Origin: DATGFK01 sp040007395
GTDB lineage: Bacteria; Chloroflexota; Anaerolineae; Aggregatilineales; UBA2796
Assembly (NCBI GenBank): GCA_040007395.1
Contig: JBDTVG010000117.1
Coordinates: forward strand, 1-5,484
Direction: 5' to 3'
Length of the DNA: 5,484 nt
Notes under the pieces: generated by a model
Told to the model about the DNA's origin: nothing
What the model saw: the letters and a program-made list of their open reading frames with translations, nothing else
The model's database searches: none
Made by a program: the position numbers and the translations under genes
Part shown: positions 1-5,484 of the stretch, one piece after another
How the letters are laid out: the number at the start of each line of letters is the position of its first letter
Numbering within the stretch: the first letter of the stretch is position 1

Positions 1-108
1 ACGTACAAAATTGTCCCGTCTTTATCCATCACTTCCCGTGCGTTAGTCTACTAGGCACCCGACAGTCGAGGAGAAAGGGCTTGCAGACGAGGGAAATGCC
101 AGATAAGG

Positions 109-404
109 TTGAGTTGCCTAAACAAACCCAAGCCGGAGAAAGTCATTCAACTGAAGCCCTCTCAGAGACTGTATAGTAGTGTGTACTTGGGGCTAGTGCA
201 ACTGCTGCCGCAGGAAGTCGATAGCCGTTTGACGAACATGGCATTGTTCATGGTAGGGATATTCGGGTCGCGCAGCGTGCAGACGGGGCGATTGGCCGCG
301 AATATATCCTTGCACATCAAGAAGTATACCTATCACCCCAAGAACGGGAAAAGCGTTTGGCTCTTGTCTAATTGGAGTGCAAAATGAAAATCCCTCGGCA
401 GCAT
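109..404 (+). pseudogene. Degenerate 5' fragment of a probable IS transposase
   Basis: The longest open piece (109-387, TTG start) encodes 92 residues. Its middle part, with key stretch VDSRLTNMALFMVGIFGSRS, resembles the helical N-terminal region of IS4-like transposases, where a conserved hydrophobic helix precedes a basic segment ending in a pattern like RxxRRLxRFL. Here that basic segment is not in the same frame. After ANISLHIKK (to about 324) the expected continuation appears in frame 3 as VYLSPQEREKRLALV (324-368) and then in frame 2 as LIGVQNENPSAA (368-403). Two frameshifts and no catalytic DDE region in the window point to a dead remnant. The upstream bases 1-108 hold no other gene I can recognise. 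The family assignment is from memory of the family pattern only. It could instead be an unrelated small hypothetical protein. Confidence 0.35.
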
Positions 405-456
405 GATGCTATAGGTTTTCGCGTTTGCACATGTGTTTTACATGAGCCGAGATTTT
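387..456. repeat. Imperfect inverted repeat after the transposase remnant
   Basis: AAAATC (387-392) and TCGGC (395-399) are complementary to GATTTT (451-456) and GCCGA (446-450). This gives an 11-bp stem with a two-base bulge (CC, 393-394) around a 46-base loop. The loop contains a smaller stem, CATGT (430-434) with ACATG (440-444). A competing pairing also exists: ATAGGTT (411-417) with AACCTAT (457-463). It lies just upstream of the terminator. It may be a leftover of the mobile element or part of a small structured transcript. The pairing is seen directly and the function is unknown. Confidence 0.35.
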
Positions 457-470
457 AACCTATCCTGATT

Positions 471-508
471 ACAAATTAAAAAGGGTGGGCCAACCCTCTT
501 TTATTTGT
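471..508. terminator. Bidirectional rho-independent terminator hairpin
   Basis: A 16-base left arm (471-486) pairs with a 16-base right arm (493-508) at 14 of 16 positions around the six-base loop GGGCCA. The core is AGGGT/ACCCT, flanked by A-rich and T-rich arms, so an oligo-U tract forms on transcripts read from either strand. The two mismatches are at 477/502 and 481/498. It would end transcription coming from the left and separates aspS from the transposase remnant. Confidence 0.75.
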
Positions 509-532
509 CAAATACAATCCACTGCTTAAAAT
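505..532 (+). promoter_or_regulatory. Probable sigma-70-type promoter of aspS
   Basis: A -35 box TTGTCA (505-510, five of six matches) and a -10 box TAAAAT (527-532, five of six) are separated by 16 bases. Transcription would begin near 539, about 165 bases before the aspS start codon. The -35 box overlaps the right edge of the terminator hairpin, so the two elements are packed back to back. No better pair was seen between 533 and 703. Confidence 0.5.
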
Positions 533-538
533 GCTACC

Positions 539-703
539 TTTATTCCACATTCAGGCAGACAAGTTATGGAAATCCATAGGATGAGAGACAGTCTATCCGC
601 CTTCTTGGTTATCCCGCCCAACCGCGCTAAACTAAACTCCACCAAAGCAAATTCAAGTGCGTTAACGAATAATCTTCTCGCACTTATTCGACAAGGATCA
701 CGA
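539..703 (+). promoter_or_regulatory. aspS 5' leader with small stem-loops
   Basis: The predicted untranslated leader can form three local hairpins. The first is TATGG/CCATA with a four-base loop (565-578). Immediately after it comes GGAT-AGA/TCT-ATCC with one bulged G (579-598). The third is a perfect 7-bp stem, AAGTGCG (655-661) with CGCACTT (679-685), with a 17-base loop; it ends seven bases before the ribosome binding site. No riboswitch or T-box signature was recognised. Together with 388-538 this accounts for the whole gene-free stretch before aspS. Pairing is seen directly; a regulatory role is inference. Confidence 0.3.
693..697 (+). promoter_or_regulatory. Ribosome binding site that fixes the aspS start
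   Basis: AAGGA (693-697) sits six bases before the ATG at 704. The open frame continues upstream to an ATG at 566, but that codon has no comparable site. The extra 46 residues would also precede the normal AspRS N-terminus, so 704 is preferred. Confidence 0.8.
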
Positions 704-2485
704 ATGCTGAAAACACACAATTGTGGTGAACTGCGAACCAGCCACGTTAATCAGGAAGTTACGCTATCGGGCTGGGTCAACCGCCGCCGCGATCAAGGTG
801 GGCTAATCTTTATCGATCTGCGGGATCGGTGGGGCATCACACAGGCAACGATCAATGCTCAGACTGCGCCCGAAGCACACGCTGCCGCTTCCGAGATCGG
901 GCGCGAATATGTGATTCAGGTCAAGGGGATTGTTCGAGCGCGACCTGCTAACATGGTCAACCAAAATCTTGACACGGGTGAGATCGAACTCGAAGTAACG
1001 GCGCTCAAGGTGCTGAATGCCGCCAAAACGACTCCGTTTGAGATCAGCGCCGATAACAAAGTGTACGAAAGCGTCCGTATGAAATATCGCTATCTCGATC
1101 TGCGGCGGGCGCGGATGCAAGCCAATATCATACTGCGCGGGCGCGTGACAAAATTCATCCGTGATTATCTGTATGAACGCGGCTTCATCGAGATCGAGAC
1201 GCCGATCCTGTTCAAGACTACCCCCGAAGGCGCACGCGATTATCTGGTGCCAAGTCGTGTGCATCCCGGCAAATTCTACGCGCTGCCACAAAGCCCGCAG
1301 CAGTTGAAGCAACTGCTCATGGTTGCCGGGTACGAGCGCTACTTCCAGATTGCCCGCTGTTTCCGCGACGAAGATCAGCGCGGAGATCGCCAGCCAGAAT
1401 TTACTCAGCTTGATATGGAGATGAGCTTTGTCGAGCGCGATGACGTGATGACCTTGATCGAAGGGCTGATGACCGCCATTGTCGAGCAAGTGTCGGATCG
1501 TGAATTGGTGACGAAACCTTTTCCGCGCATGAGCCACAAAGAAGCGCTCGAAAAGTATGGAACCGATAAACCCGATCTGCGCTATGGGCTGGAGATCATC
1601 GACATCAGCGAGATTGCTGGTAAAAGCGGCTTTCAGGTGTTTGTCGATAACGTGGCAGAAGGTCGATGGGTGCGGGCGATCCGCGTTCCGGGCTGCGGGT
1701 CATACAGTCGCAAGCAGCTTACCGAACTCGAAGATCTGGCAAAATCAGTCGGTGCAAAGGGCTTAGCGTGGATGGCGCTTGAACCGGGCGAAAATGGACA
1801 GATCCGTTCGCCCATTGCCAAGTTTTTTAGCGTCGAACAGTTGGCGGCGCTCATGGATCAGATGCAAGCCAAACCCGGCGATCTGATCCTGATCTCATCA
1901 GATACACCTGCCATCGTCGCGGCGACACTTGATACCATACGCCGCGAATTCGGTGAACGGCTTGGGCTAGCAGATCCCAAGAAGATCGCGTTTTGCTGGG
2001 TCGTCGATTTCCCGCTGTTTGAGTGGAACGCCGATGAGAATCGTTGGGACCCTAGCCATCACCTGTTTACTTCCCCGATGGAAGAAGACATTCCACTGCT
2101 CTCGACTGAACCGGGCAAGGTACGCGGTCAGCAGTACGATTTGGCTTGCAACGGCTACGAGGTCGCCGGCGGCAGCATCCGTATTCACAACCGCGCCTTG
2201 CAAGAACAAATCTTTGGGCTGATCGGGCTGGACATGGAAGATGCTAGAGAGCGTTTCGGGCATATGCTAGAAGCCTTCGAATACGGCACACCGCCACATG
2301 GCGGGATCGCACCGGGTATTGATCGGCTGGTCATGTTGTTAGCAGGCGAACCCAACATCCGCGAAGTGATTGCCTTCCCGAAGTCACAGCAAGCCGCCGA
2401 CCTAATGGCGGGTGCGCCTTCCGAAGCCGATCAAAAGCAGTTGGAAGAACTGCATATCATGACGACTTCCGACGAAAAAGCCTGA
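704..2485 (+). CDS. aspS: Aspartyl-tRNA synthetase, bacterial type with GAD domain
   Basis: This cytosolic class IIb synthetase joins aspartate to tRNA-Asp using ATP. At 593 residues it has the usual bacterial length. Residues 1-105 form the OB-fold anticodon-binding domain (GWVNRRRDQGG at 23-33, FIDLRDR). Class II motif 1 lies around 147-170. The active-site stretch QSPQQLKQ is at 196-203. Motif 2, with CFRDED and then RQPEFTQLDMEMSF, spans 218-242. The bacterial insertion (GAD) domain occupies about 305-405 after the hallmark GTDKPDLRYG (286-295). The C-terminal catalytic part contains VVDFPLFEW, GGSIRIHN and motif 3, GIAPGIDRL (534-542, with Arg541). All expected catalytic motifs are intact. 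Residue 31 is Gln, where discriminating enzymes such as E. coli have Leu and non-discriminating ones often have His, so it may also charge tRNA-Asn. The gene appears to be monocistronic or the last of its unit. Confidence 0.97.
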   Translation: MLKTHNCGELRTSHVNQEVTLSGWVNRRRDQGGLIFIDLRDRWGITQATINAQTAPEAHAAASEIGREYVIQVKGIVRARPANMVNQNLDTGEIELEVTALKVLNAAKTTPFEISADNKVYESVRMKYRYLDLRRARMQANIILRGRVTKFIRDYLYERGFIEIETPILFKTTPEGARDYLVPSRVHPGKFYALPQSPQQLKQLLMVAGYERYFQIARCFRDEDQRGDRQPEFTQLDMEMSFVERDDVMTLIEGLMTAIVEQVSDRELVTKPFPRMSHKEALEKYGTDKPDLRYGLEIIDISEIAGKSGFQVFVDNVAEGRWVRAIRVPGCGSYSRKQLTELEDLAKSVGAKGLAWMALEPGENGQIRSPIAKFFSVEQLAALMDQMQAKPGDLILISSDTPAIVAATLDTIRREFGERLGLADPKKIAFCWVVDFPLFEWNADENRWDPSHHLFTSPMEEDIPLLSTEPGKVRGQQYDLACNGYEVAGGSIRIHNRALQEQIFGLIGLDMEDARERFGHMLEAFEYGTPPHGGIAPGIDRLVMLLAGEPNIREVIAFPKSQQAADLMAGAPSEADQKQLEELHIMTTSDEKA

Positions 2486-2498
2486 GGTACGCAGCGCA

Positions 2499-2528
2499 TT
2501 GGTATGATACGCTACCTTGACATATACT
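2499..2528 (+). promoter_or_regulatory. Candidate promoter for the NB-ARC/TPR gene
   Basis: TTGGTA (2499-2504, four of six) and TATACT (2523-2528, five of six) are 18 bases apart, giving a start near 2535 and a leader of about 44 bases. A second, weaker pair lies downstream: TTGGTA (2534-2539) and TATATA (2558-2563), also 18 apart, which would give a leader of only about 9 bases. Both use the same -35 hexamer. The second fits the lack of a good ribosome binding site before ATG 2579, where only GGCGGA is present, two bases from the start. Confidence 0.35.
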
Positions 2529-2543
2529 ATTTGTTGGTAGCGT
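2509..2543. repeat. Perfect 8-bp inverted repeat, possible operator or transcript hairpin
   Basis: ACGCTACC (2509-2516) and GGTAGCGT (2536-2543) are exact reverse complements around a 19-base AT-rich centre. The centre contains the candidate -10 box TATACT, and the right arm overlaps the second -35 box TTGGTA. No T-run follows, so it is a poor intrinsic terminator for aspS. The placement fits a binding site for a dimeric regulator of the downstream gene. A transcript hairpin ending aspS with another factor is the alternative. Confidence 0.4.
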
Positions 2544-2578
2544 GACCTTATTTACTGTATATAAAGAATCGGCGGAAA

Positions 2579-5416
2579 ATGGACTCTCAACAGACGTTTA
2601 CGCCTCACGGCGCACCGATCCGTAATTCGAAGTTACTGCCTGTTCAAGCGCCCAAACGGGCTATCGGGCGCAACCGTGAACTAGGCGTGATGCATAACAC
2701 GCTCAAGATTGGCGCATCGATCTTCCTTTCGGGTGCGTCGGGTATCGGAAAAACGGCACTAGCGGCGGTTCTAGCGACAGCTTATACGACTTCGACACCG
2801 GGCGGTGTCCTGTGGTTTGATGTGCTCGAAGACGACTTTGATCTTTTGGTGGCGCGGGTAGGTCGTGCTTACGGAGTTAACACGCGCACAACACCCGGCG
2901 CAGACCCGGCAGCAAATATCAAAACGGTCAAGGATCTACTTTCCAAAAATAAACCGCTCATCGTGTTGGATGGTTTGGTCGAGATCGGCGCGGCGCGCGA
3001 TTTTGTGCGGATGTGCGCGTCAGCAGTTCCGGTGATTATCACCAATGAAAATACTGGAGCTGGTCCTTGGACACCGCTGGAACTTGGCCCGCTTTCGGCG
3101 GTGGACAGTCAAGCCCTGTTCAAACAAGCGGCTGAACTAGAGAACGATCTTTCATATGACGACGACATCGAGGGGTTATGTAAATTTCTAGGCGGCGTGC
3201 CGCTGGCGATTGAAATGGCGGCGCGGCAGGTGGTGACTGATGATGTGACCCCTGCTGAACTGTTGGTCACACTGCCTTCTAGCACTGGGCAGGATGGGCC
3301 GCTCCTGATGACGGCGATTGTCTTCAAGCGGCTGACTCCTGCTGTACAGGGCGTGCTGCTTCTGCTTTCTGCCATGTTCACCCCCACCACCACCGCCGAA
3401 TTAATCAGCGATCTAACAGACATTCCCCCTGCGAGTGTCATTCCACAAATGCGCCAGTTGGTAACGCGCAGCCTTGTTCGTGAATCGGTGGTCTATGGGC
3501 AGTTTGCCTATACCTTGCATGAGATCATTCAGGACTATACCCGCAATTGGCTGCAACAATATCAGCGGTTGCAAGGGACAGAAATCCGCGCCCTACGTGC
3601 CGTTTTGAAATACACCGACCGCCATGCCCACGATACTCACACTCATCATGATCGGCTTGCCGCTGAGATCGAAAATATTATTGGGGCAGCGGCTTTTGCT
3701 ACCGATATTGGGCAGGGTGGCGCACTTCGTCAGTTGGTTCAGGCGTTGACTCAAAAGTCAGGCGATTTTATCACGCAGCGCGGCTTCCAACCGGAAATGG
3801 CCCAGCTTACCAAACTCGTGACCTTGCTGAGTTCGCCCACTACTGATGCAACTCAAGTTGCGATGCCTGCCGCCTCTATTGCGGAGACGCAGGGGTCCCA
3901 AGCGGTTAAAGCAGACACAACTCGCCAGTCAGCAGCACAATCGAGCCAGCCTGCGGTAATCGATGAGCCAGTTGTAACCAACCAAGACACGCCAACTCCC
4001 GGACATACAGCGGTGTTGCAGCCCAAGCCTTTTCCGCCTGAAAGCAATGACGATACGCAAATTACACAGGTAACGCCTGCGGAGCCGTATACGGCACTGT
4101 ATGAGACTCAGCCGTCTGCACCCGCTGCCAGCATCGACACGACACAGATGTCCAAGCCCGATTTAGTGGCTGATGATCCGTCTGATCTATCCGATCCATC
4201 GCAGCCTGTCGTCTTGGCGGTTCCAGTTGAAACATCAGTAGACACGCTGGATGAATCCCTAATATTGTCGTCGCCAGTAATGAGCAATGCATCTGTTTTG
4301 GACGCAATGGATGAGCCAGCCGAGGCTATCCAATCTGTCACTCCGTCCATTATTGAACCGCTCCGCACGGCAGAAGATACAGATATTCCCACAGAACATT
4401 CGCTGCCCTCGATTCAGTCGCAGCTTGAAGAAGCACGCAGCGCGGGCGATACTTCGACTCAGGCACACTTGCTGCACGTTCTGGGGCAATATTATGTGAC
4501 ACAAGGCGATACCACGCAGGCGTTGTTTTACCACCGACAGGCGCTTGATCAATACGAAAAACTGGACGACAGGGATGGAATGCTCGCCACACTCGAAACA
4601 CTGGCGACTATCACCGCCCAAGCTGATGATGCCGAGAATACGCTAGTCTATGCCACACGCGGCGCGAACCTTGCCCAGAGTTTGGGTGACCAGTTGCGGT
4701 TAGGTCGGCTGCAAACTCGCCTCGGTGATGTTCGGATGGCGCTGGATGACACCCCAACGGCGATCCAGACCTATGCTCAGGCTGCCGAGTCGCTGCGTGC
4801 CGCTGAAGATTGGTTCAGTGTTGGGGTTGTCATGTCCAAGCTGGGCAACGCCTATCTTGAAGAGAAACAATATCGCGAAGCTATCCTGATGCTGGAACAG
4901 GCACTTGCTATCTTCAACCGTGAGAACCGCAGTGATTACGCCAGCCGGGTATTGGGTAGTTTTGGCGCAGCCCGCAAAGGCTTACAGCAATGGGACTCGG
5001 CGCGAAACTATTACGAACAGGCACTCAAGTTAGCCCGCCAGAATAGTGATCGATCCGGCGAAGCAGCTTACCTAAATAGTCTCGGTCTAATCTACAATCG
5101 GTTGAATCAACGCGATCAAGCGATAATCCACTATCGGCAAGCGCTTAATATAGCCTATGAAGCCAACGCGACGGATTTACAGGCCGATGCTGCCTTTGAA
5201 TTGGGCAGGATGCTCACCGAAAATATGTCTACGTTGCAAACGGGCTTACAGTTGTTAAAAGCAGCGAATACCTTGCTGCCCCGCGATGAAACCCGTCAAT
5301 TGATCAATCGTGCCACTAAGCGTGTTGACCGAGCTATTCATGCGGGCGAGACTCTTCCAGCAGCCGAAAGCCCACGCGATTATGCAGCAGGCGCGTATAG
5401 CCTCGCCGGGGATTAA
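2579..5416 (+). CDS. NB-ARC-type P-loop ATPase with C-terminal TPR repeats
   Basis: This 945-residue protein belongs to the STAND class of ATP-driven switch proteins. Residues 1-28 are a short tail with no effector domain. The nucleotide-binding core starts with GRNREL (30-35), then Walker A GASGIGKT (52-59), Walker B LIVLDGLVE (127-135), a sensor-1 region VIITNEN (152-158), LGPLSAVDSQALF (169-181) and the GGVPLAI motif (205-211). A winged-helix region follows (about 242-322), ending with LHEIIQDYTR (313-322), the counterpart of the MHD motif. An arm with LAAEIENI (360-367) and a conserved-looking RGF (401-403) comes next. Residues 418-610 are an acidic, Pro/Ser/Thr-rich linker, followed by seven TPR units (632-900) and a basic tail. 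No signal peptide or membrane segment is seen, so it should be cytosolic. ATG 2579 is the first start after an in-frame TGA (2543-2545) and keeps the GRNREL motif. The specific function is unknown: regulator, scaffold or NLR-like sensor are all possible. Confidence 0.9.
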   Translation: MDSQQTFTPHGAPIRNSKLLPVQAPKRAIGRNRELGVMHNTLKIGASIFLSGASGIGKTALAAVLATAYTTSTPGGVLWFDVLEDDFDLLVARVGRAYGVNTRTTPGADPAANIKTVKDLLSKNKPLIVLDGLVEIGAARDFVRMCASAVPVIITNENTGAGPWTPLELGPLSAVDSQALFKQAAELENDLSYDDDIEGLCKFLGGVPLAIEMAARQVVTDDVTPAELLVTLPSSTGQDGPLLMTAIVFKRLTPAVQGVLLLLSAMFTPTTTAELISDLTDIPPASVIPQMRQLVTRSLVRESVVYGQFAYTLHEIIQDYTRNWLQQYQRLQGTEIRALRAVLKYTDRHAHDTHTHHDRLAAEIENIIGAAAFATDIGQGGALRQLVQALTQKSGDFITQRGFQPEMAQLTKLVTLLSSPTTDATQVAMPAASIAETQGSQAVKADTTRQSAAQSSQPAVIDEPVVTNQDTPTPGHTAVLQPKPFPPESNDDTQITQVTPAEPYTALYETQPSAPAASIDTTQMSKPDLVADDPSDLSDPSQPVVLAVPVETSVDTLDESLILSSPVMSNASVLDAMDEPAEAIQSVTPSIIEPLRTAEDTDIPTEHSLPSIQSQLEEARSAGDTSTQAHLLHVLGQYYVTQGDTTQALFYHRQALDQYEKLDDRDGMLATLETLATITAQADDAENTLVYATRGANLAQSLGDQLRLGRLQTRLGDVRMALDDTPTAIQTYAQAAESLRAAEDWFSVGVVMSKLGNAYLEEKQYREAILMLEQALAIFNRENRSDYASRVLGSFGAARKGLQQWDSARNYYEQALKLARQNSDRSGEAAYLNSLGLIYNRLNQRDQAIIHYRQALNIAYEANATDLQADAAFELGRMLTENMSTLQTGLQLLKAANTLLPRDETRQLINRATKRVDRAIHAGETLPAAESPRDYAAGAYSLAGD
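3830..4408 (+). other. Acidic low-complexity linker within the NB-ARC/TPR protein
   Basis: Residues 418-610 are dominated by Pro, Ser, Thr, Gln, Ala, Val, Asp and Glu. By hand count there are about 30 acidic and only 5 basic residues, no Cys or Trp and one Phe. This composition predicts an intrinsically disordered segment. The reading frame stays open with normal codon use, so it is not an assembly fault. It separates the ATPase and arm from the TPR array. Confidence 0.8.
4472..5278 (+). repeat. Seven TPR units in a 40-residue (120-base) register
   Basis: Units begin near residues 632, 672, 712, 752, 792, 832 and 872. The small residue of helix A falls at 636 (G), 676 (A), 716, 756, 796, 836 and 876 (all G), an exact 40-residue period. 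Helix B carries the usual A-x-x-x-Y/L-x-x-Q-A-L pattern, for example QALFYHRQAL, EAILMLEQAL, SARNYYEQAL and QAIIHYRQAL. Units 2 and 7 are the most diverged. The 40-residue period, longer than the classic 34, is that of the extended TPRs found in kinesin light chain- and LGN-like proteins, which bind peptide partners. Confidence 0.85.
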
Positions 5417-5484
5417 TGAGGAAGACCTTATCAAAATTGGGCGCACCACGCAGGCTAGCGGGTGCATTTCAAAAAAGTTCTGGC
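5416..5484 (+). CDS. Start of a possible downstream gene, cut by the window end
   Basis: An ATG at 5416-5418 overlaps the TAA of the preceding gene by one base (TAATG), a spacing typical of translational coupling. The frame stays open for 23 codons to the window end. It begins MRKTLSKLGAPRRLAG, with six basic and no acidic residues so far. GGGGA (5408-5412) lies three bases upstream as a weak ribosome binding site. An in-frame TTG at 5437 behind GAGGAAG (5418-5424) is another possible start. Too little is present to name a product, and chance openness over 69 bases is quite possible. Confidence 0.3.
   Translation, partial: MRKTLSKLGAPRRLAGAFQKSSG

Noticed and set aside
3..176. Open frame in phase 3 at the left edge, including an ATG at 96
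   Set aside because: It ends after 57 codons without similarity to a known protein. It overlaps the better transposase-like frame, although an alternative start for the remnant at 96 with an upstream purine-rich site cannot be excluded.
480..502. T-box-like sequence AGGGTGG upstream of aspS
   Set aside because: It matches the first seven bases of the T-box core but then diverges. It lies within the arms and loop of a simple terminator upstream of the promoter, and no stem I or specifier loop was found. The UGGG would not suit the tRNA-Asp discriminator base G.
566..703. In-frame 46-residue N-terminal extension of aspS
   Set aside because: It has no good ribosome binding site, lies before the normal AspRS N-terminus, and 704 has AAGGA at ideal spacing. 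The stretch reads better as untranslated leader.
803..1537. 244-codon open frame on the minus strand
   Set aside because: It lies wholly inside aspS on the opposite strand, has low-complexity composition with no recognisable motif, and is explained by the codon bias of aspS.
2517..2522. Perfect -35 consensus TTGACA before the NB-ARC/TPR gene
   Set aside because: No acceptable -10 box lies 15-19 bases downstream (the region is GC-rich, GCGTGA), so it is probably fortuitous within the repeat loop.
4108..4621. Overlapping minus-strand open frames opposite the linker and first TPR
   Set aside because: They are shadows of the coding strand: the Ser/Asp-rich or Cys/Arg-rich translations mirror the codon use of the linker, and none has a ribosome binding site or motif.

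Overview
The window has the look of a chromosomal stretch from a free-living bacterium, most likely a member of the Chloroflexota. That placement is an inference. It rests on moderate GC content, a full-length bacterial-type aspartyl-tRNA synthetase of the GatCAB-era kind, and a large NB-ARC/TPR protein of a type common in that phylum. No sequence search could be run to confirm it.

Layout. Bases 1-404 hold what seems to be the decayed 5' end of a transposase gene: recognisable peptide pieces lie in three different frames. Bases 387-508 carry two inverted repeats. The second (471-508) is a strong, nearly symmetrical terminator hairpin that insulates the next gene. Its right edge overlaps the -35 box of a good sigma-70-type promoter (505-532), followed by a roughly 165-base leader with several small hairpins. 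aspS follows (704-2485), starting at an ATG with a clear ribosome binding site. A 93-base gap (2486-2578) holds a perfect 8-bp inverted repeat interleaved with promoter-like boxes. Then comes a 945-residue P-loop protein (2579-5416): an NB-ARC-type nucleotide-binding core and winged helix, a conserved arm, an acidic low-complexity linker of about 190 residues, and seven TPR units in an exact 40-residue register. Its stop codon overlaps by one base the start of a further frame that runs off the window.

How the parts work together. aspS is a housekeeping translation gene and appears to have its own promoter. The NB-ARC/TPR gene is probably a separate transcription unit with its own control region. 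Its design (ATP switch plus protein-binding repeats, no visible effector domain) suggests a signalling, scaffolding or regulatory role, but no substrate or partner can be read from the window. The points most worth a second look are the long linker splitting an otherwise standard NB-ARC/TPR architecture, the altered nucleotide-sensing residues, and the inverted repeat in front of this gene. I do not see evidence for a complete new system such as a defence island, CRISPR array or retron.
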